64,000 nt of DNA from Pyrenopolyporus hunteri (Eukaryota > Ascomycota > Sordariomycetes > Xylariales > Hypoxylaceae). Shown here one piece after another: positions 58,481-64,000 of this stretch. The DNA lies in contig CADCXC010000037.1 in the NCBI GenBank assembly GCA_902806595.1, forward strand, positions 744,001 through 808,000. Direction: 5' to 3'. The position numbers and the translations under genes are program-made. Below the pieces are notes generated by a model, which saw only the letters and a program-made list of their open reading frames with translations, searched no databases and was not told the DNA's origin. How positions within the stretch are numbered: the first letter of the stretch is position 1; each line of letters begins with the position of its first letter.

Positions 58481-59070
58481 ATGTTGTAGGCTGAGCCAAC
58501 AGATTATACGTTCGACACACACCCACCACTCCACTTGTTATACCACGCAATAAGCATGTAACCTCGCTACTGGTTCTACGCAGCCACCACACGACTCCTT
58601 CATTTCTCAACATTTCCTTTTTTGGTTTTCGTCTTTTGAGCAGAACGACTAGGCATGATGGATCACACGTCCAACTCATTTGTTACTTTGTTGTACAAGA
58701 GCATCTTTCGGAGCACAGCATCATAAAAAAAGTTTGGGTGATTTCGGGATTTCTGTCTTCGACTTCCTTCCAGCCGCGGGCGTACGATTGGGGGCTACCG
58801 GTATAGGCACGGACATTGTACTACGATACAATATTGAGATATCACTTGTTTTTCTATTTGCATGGCACATGGATGCCGGGATCGGGGTTTTGGAACAGGA
58901 CTTGGCTGAGCTAGTCGGTTAGACTATACTGGCTCATGCGTATGTATTTGGAAGTCGTCTTACCCGCGACGAGGGCGTTAGAATAGGGCAAAGCAGCCAT
59001 GGCGGGATTCTAACCCGGACACTGGCTCATCCGCGCACGACGTGGATTGATGGGACTTGTACTCGTCTAG

Positions 59071-59096
59071 GGCAGCTAGGGTTAGCCTAAGCTGCC
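59071..59096. repeat. short hairpin with 7-bp perfect stem
   Basis: GGCAGCT at 59071-59077 pairs with AGCTGCC at 59090-59096, and the inner AGG/CCT extends the stem past one bulged base. Function is unknown. Confidence 0.6.
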
Positions 59097-60278
59097 TCTC
59101 CCGGCCGGCTCCGTATCATGCGTACGGAGCCCCGAGGAGCTTCATTCACGGAAGAATTAAAAAAAAGACAGTTCAAACCCCTCGCAAGCGTTTCTTTTCA
59201 CGATTGAATTACATATTTGCTATGTTGATTACACAAGAACGTAAACCCTGACCTTGGCAGTTGGAGACTTCCGCCAACCTTCCTAATGAGGCGGCCTAAG
59301 AGATATCTTCAGGCGGGAATCGCCATCAATCGTGTGGAGAACAGAATTCGAAGAATGATACCTAAGGTAGGTAGTACGAATAGATGCAATCTGGGTTTCT
59401 CTAGCGGACCATGTGTTCTACAGCTATGATATGATTGCCCAGATCGACCGCATCGAAATCAGACAAGAAAAAAAAAATATTACAGATATTGCGGGGTCTT
59501 GTTAGGAATGCGCCAGGTCACAGCTAAATTTCACCATCGAATTTTTTTTTTCTTTCCCCAGATATGCTCGGACGTTGATCGTCAGGCGCATCGTGCTAGA
59601 GAAAGACGCAACAGCTGATCGCCAAGCCCCAGCCCTCTTTCGGTCCCCTAGATGATGGGGTAGCGGAAAGGCAATCCAAATGCTGTTTTTGTTATCAATT
59701 GCATGGAGCTATTCATCTAGCTTAGCGGCGGCGCGTAGACGGACACGATGGAGAGTTCGACGACTTCTTGTTTAACTACGTACCTACATGGCAAGTGCGC
59801 GTACTATTTGCTCCTAAAAAATCTCTAAATCAGGGATGCTCCTCTCGGGACACGCCATGATCGCCATCGGCCCTCGGGCCCAACGACGATGTCAACTCCC
59901 TAGGGGTGTTCGTATTGGGGGCCCTTTTTTTTTCCTGCGTGCGTTTCGCCCCGGCCAAGGGCCCTTAGAGTGCCTATGTATGCCGGATATGTTCTATATT
60001 GTGCACGTGTGCGTTGTATGTGGGTATGTGTGTATATGTTAACGATGCTACTGATGCTACTATCCATCTACTATGTATATGACTACTATGTATGCCGTGT
60101 CTCTCCTTAGGGAGGTATTGCCCAGAGGCAAAATGGCGCGATGGTTTCGTAAGGATTATTAGAGCCGTATCAGCCACAAAGCAAAGATCTGCTGAGGATG
60201 AGGCCATAAAGTACCTACTCTAACTAGAGGCCGAAAACGGAACCATCTGCATCGCATTCGCTAGAGATATCAGGTAGC

Positions 60279-60302
60279 AATCTATCTATCTATCTATCTA
60301 TC
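60279..60302. repeat. TCTA tetranucleotide microsatellite
   Basis: About six tandem TCTA units in intergenic sequence. Confidence 0.85.
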
Positions 60303-61201
60303 TGGGCTTGCGTTATCAATAATGCGAGGAACATATCCACGGCATGCTTCACGTAGTACGGAAGAGCACAGTCCAAGAACGAACTTAGGGCTCCGGGCAA
60401 GGGTCTCGGACAAGTCCCCTTACGAAGTCCCCTTTATGTACAATAACCAAGTACCGGTAGATTACCTAGGTACCTACCTATGTAGGTACCATATCGCCTT
60501 AGATCTATTCGAGGTGAAGCCCTTTTTGGCTTAATACGAACTTTCTATATCGTCTTTCCTCCTCTACGTACATGACCCAGGCGTTACCTGAAACCGCTGT
60601 AATAACGGGACATGGGCGGGAGGCCGTCGAAGAAGAACAAGCGGACGCAAGAGAGAGAGGCTCACTACTAGGTAATGGATGTAAGTGGCTCAGCTTTAGG
60701 GCCAATTGCACCATCTCCCGAGTTCCGTTCGACGAAACAACCTTTTTCCCGCGCGAGACGCCAGACGGACAATCGATCCAATGAGCATCTGCCGGTTGGC
60801 GTCAACTTAGTTCCTCTCTATATGATTCTAGAGCTACATGTAAGTTAGGGGGGTGTACCGTTAAGACCATGACCATGTATTGTATATATATATATATTAT
60901 ATGTAGGTTGTTTTGCAAAAGCATCCTACGCACATGTATATATTGCCTAACTACCGGGATGAGATACCCGGGGTTATTATACTTTACTATATGTGTGCTA
61001 TGGCTAGGCTGATTCGCCTAGGGGAACTCGCCCGTCGCCCGTCGCCCGTCGCCTGTCGCCTCTCTCCGGACTCCTATCGAGGTTATGCTTTGGACGACGA
61101 GAAAGTTTACATACTCAGGTACGGGGCGTATTATGCAAGGGGTTCGTTAGGAGCCTTGCAGCTACGTACCCACGTATCTATTGTCAGTACGTTACGTAAG
61201 A

Positions 61202-61234
61202 TACCTACCTACCTACCTACCTACCCTAGGTATC
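61202..61234. repeat. TACC tandem repeat with CCTAGG palindrome
   Basis: Tandem TACC units run into CCTAGGTA. This is one of the densest examples of the TACCTA/TAGGTA words scattered through the intergenic DNA of this window. Confidence 0.75.
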
Positions 61235-62575
61235 TACCTGCTCAGAGTTCCTCGTTGCTACCTAAATTACCTGAATTACCTAACATAAAATGTATAAATT
61301 TAGATACAACTCTGGACAACCTTGATTCGCTAATATGCCGTAAACTTGTTTTTACATATTATGAAAACTCAGCCGAGAACGCGAAGTTGATTGGTGCACG
61401 AAATAGAACCTGAACTTGAAAAACTTTTCCCGTTGTCTCGTAATAACGCATAACCGTGCCCCCTAAGGAGACGAATACCTACATGCACCTCTTATCATAG
61501 CTCCCAACACGTACATAGTATATAGTACACGGTGCCGGCGGGTCTGTTTAGCGGTTTCCCTAGAGAATGTTATCACCGAGCTTCGTCACCTGGGCGTAGG
61601 TCGAACAGTTTCAATCATCACCCAAAGCAGGCTGAGAATTGATAGAAAAATTTTCTGTTGGGAACATGTTCCGGTAGGACAATGACTAAAAAGATCGAAA
61701 GATCGGAAATGCCACAGACGGTCCAGACCGAGTAATCTGTAATCTACAGATGAACAGCCCGCCCTACCATAGGACTGTGCGTACGCAGAAATCGGTGTCT
61801 TGCAAGTTGTTTCTTATGCGCAGGGCGACCTGAGGGTGTGTTTCTATTCGGCCTCGCTTGTTTTCTCTGAGATGGCATGTTTCAGGCTCTCAAGAAAAAA
61901 TTTTCTTCGCTCAGCCTCGATCATACCTAACCAGAAAGTAAGAGCCCTCGACACAGCATGAGAGAAGGGCACGCTTAGTTTGGTAAGCCTATCCAGACCA
62001 ATTGATCCGATATTAACAGTAATAAGAAGCAATAGATGTTACTATTGTGTAAGGGCTCCATTGCGGCTAAGGTGGGGGCAGAGCCTAGACAAAGGAACCT
62101 CTCGTGAGAATGAACCATATATGGAATATGACGTTGAGTTTCGGAACCAGAACTTCACTAGATAGTATGTACATGAAAGACTCTAGCTGGTTAGTTCCAC
62201 CCGTCAGACTCAATACACATACCCGCGGGGGGCTCTGACGATTGATTGATAGACGAACGTCTTTTATGCATCATGAGTTGCTTTGTATGAGCTTGTTTCA
62301 TTTCGGTTTATAGCAGCAACAACTCGAACCTACTATTACCTATTACCTACTGCCTATTACCTATCCAGTACCTCTTAAGGAGGTGTCTAGCGTATGTTCA
62401 TACAGTAGGGATACGTCGTATGAGTCGATTAAAATCGAAAGTGATTCAATTCTCGACTATTTATTTCGCTTTTATTAGACTCGCCTCGTTTCCTTTTTTT
62501 AGGAGTGGAGTTATCTGCCGATATGACTTAGTAGGATCATGTTTGTTAATAGTGGGGCGTAAAATAATAAGGTAT

Positions 62576-64000
62576 TAAGTTATATTTAAAAAAGTTAATA
62601 TATATTATTTTATATAAATTTATATGTAAAAATATTTTTATTATTTAATTATTTAATTACCGTATTTATTTATTATTAATATTATAATATTTTCGAATTT
62701 TTTTATATATTAATAACGATAATAATTTAAATAAATTTTTAAAAATTATATATTAAATAATTATAAAAAAATTTTTTAATTATATCGTATTTAAAAATTC
62801 GAAATTATAATATATATTTAATTAATTTTTTATTTATATTTATATATATTTTATAAAATTTAAATCGAAATTATTTAAAAATTATTTTATAACGTATATT
62901 TTTAATCGATTTATATATTATATCGTCGATTAAATTATATACGTTAATACGTTATTATATTAAAATACCGTAAAATATAAAAAATTATTTAAAAATTTTC
63001 GTATAAATAATAATATATATCGATAATATTTTTCGAAATTAATTTTTTTTTTATTTTTCGATTATATAAAATAAAAATTTTTATAATTATTTTAAAAATA
63101 ATTTTAAAATATTTATTTATAAAAATTTTAATTTTATAATATTTCGAAAATAATTTTATTTTTATATTTATAAATCGTAATATATTAACGAAAATAAAAT
63201 TAATTTATATAAAATATTTTATTATTAAATACGAAATTTTTAATTAATTAATTTTTTAATATTAATTAAATTTTAAATTATTTTTTATAAAATAATATTT
63301 TATATTCGAAATTTTCGTTAATTAAAAATAATTTTATATAATTTTAAATTTTATAATTAAATTTTATTTTTTATATTATATAATCGATAATAATAATATC
63401 GTAATAAATTATTTTAAATATTAATAATTATAAATTATTTTATAATATATAATAATATTATTAATTAATTTATAAAAATTTATTAAAAATTATTTTTTTA
63501 TTATTTAATATAATTACGTAATTTTTAAAAAAAATTTTTTTAAATATAAATAAATTTTTAAAAATATATCGAATTTAATTATAATTAAAATTAATATATT
63601 TTACGATTTTTTTAATAATTAATTCGAAATAATAATAATAAATAAATTATACGTTAATTCGATTATTTTTAATTATTTAAAATCGTTTCGAACGACGTAA
63701 TTTATTTATATTTTTATTTAAAATTTTTTTTAAAATTTTATTAATATACGATAATATATTAAAATAAAAATTATTTTAACGTTATATTATTTTATTAAAA
63801 TTTATTAATTTAAAAATAATATTTTTAAAAAATTAATAAATAATTTAATCGATTTAATTTTTTAAATTTATATTAATAATTTAATTTAATTTTTAATAAT
63901 TTTAAAATAAAATAAAAAAACTTTTTAATTTTTAAAATTAAAATTAAAATATTTTTATAATTTTTAAAATATTTTTTATTATTTTAATAATTAAAAAAAT
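62576..64000. repeat. extremely AT-rich block with C and G almost only as CpG (probable RIP-mutated repeat)
   Basis: From about 62576 the sequence changes abruptly to A/T. From 62641 to 64000 (1,360 bases) I count about 38 CpG dinucleotides, three C outside CpG (two in ACCG, one in ACTT) and no G outside CpG, so GC is roughly 6%. There is no open frame. Established knowledge: repeat-induced point mutation turns C into T in duplicated DNA of many ascomycetes, producing AT-rich blocks with sharp edges. Inference: this is an inactivated repeat, cut by the right window edge, mutated to near saturation in every context except CpG. Which element it was cannot be read from what remains. Confidence 0.85.

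Larger units (their letters stand above)
58481..62575. other. intergenic, no gene recognised
   Basis: About 4.1 kb up to the AT-rich block. It contains a hairpin at 59071-59096, a TCTA microsatellite at 60279-60302, TACCTA/TAGGTA palindromes at 60462-60489 and 61202-61234, a TA run near 60885-60900, and a fourfold CGTCGCC-like repeat at 61031-61060. An open frame at 60913-61413 is built across these repeats and is not supported. Confidence 0.5.

Noticed and set aside
58995..59020. Possible tRNA gene (T-arm-like sequence)
   Set aside because: Loop lacks the TTC motif and no acceptor, D-arm or anticodon arm could be matched.
61202..61234. Telomere-like or CRISPR-like array
   Set aside because: Simple TACC tandem repeat without spacers; not TTAGGG-type, and CRISPR is not expected in a fungal nucleus.
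60913..61413. 166-codon plus-strand open frame
   Set aside because: Built on CGTCGCC and TACC tandem repeats; no domain.
62581..64000. AT-rich block as mitochondrial DNA or a centromere
   Set aside because: No mitochondrial genes, and the CpG-only pattern with a sharp edge fits mutated repeat DNA better; a centromere cannot be judged from 1.4 kb.

Overview
The window looks like nuclear DNA of a filamentous ascomycete, probably a Sordariomycete. Introns are short (mostly 51-94 nt) with GTRNGT-type donors and CTRAC-like branch sites. The recognisable genes are typical of that group: allantoicase, CCT gamma, a PAS hybrid histidine kinase, an Ecl1-family factor and an M13 peptidase. Intergenic DNA is full of TACCTA/TAGGTA words, and the right end is an extremely AT-rich block of the kind left by repeat-induced C-to-T mutation. 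The assignment is inferred from gene content and style; no species call is made.

Layout. 1-1785 (-): N-terminal 595 codons of a large protein cut by the window edge, possibly a TBC/Rab-GAP. 4931-7550 (-): ankyrin plus DIL domain protein, 4 exons. 8186-9345 (-): allantoicase, 2 exons. 10504-11429 (+): cytochrome b561-type membrane protein, 2 exons. 12149-15346 (-): M13 metallopeptidase, 7 exons. 15347-22869: 7.5 kb without a credible gene. 22870-29126 (+): hybrid histidine kinase, 2 exons. 29923-30624 (-): PRKRIP1/DUF1168 protein. 32120-33702 (+): DET1-like phosphoglycerate-mutase-fold phosphatase, 3 exons. 34505-35479 (+): proline-rich hypothetical protein. 35.6-38.8 kb: several broken or uncertain coding pieces, including a frameshifted relic and a gag-like fragment. 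40069-41946 (-): CCT gamma, 5 exons. 41947-57100: about 15 kb gene desert. 58004-58480 (+): Ecl1-family protein with a long leader. 58481-62575: no credible gene. About 62576-64000: AT-rich block.

The genes do not form a metabolic or secondary-metabolite cluster. They look like independent housekeeping and signalling genes (purine catabolism, protein folding, two-component signalling, sterol/phosphatase function, RNA-associated nuclear protein, nutrient-stress factor) separated by long repeat-derived spacers. Exon boundaries were reconstructed by eye from reading-frame continuity and splice motifs; every multi-exon model given here closes in frame.

The most unusual signal is the right-hand AT block. 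From about 62641 on, nearly every C and G sits in a CpG dinucleotide: I count about 38 CpG, three other C and no other G in 1,360 bases. This suggests a C-to-T process that went to near completion at CpA, CpT and CpC but spared CpG. Other points worth a second look are a pseudo-receiver domain in the histidine kinase, stacked upstream ORFs at its start codon, an in-frame alternative acceptor in the b561 gene, and the group of coding relics at 35.6-38.8 kb.
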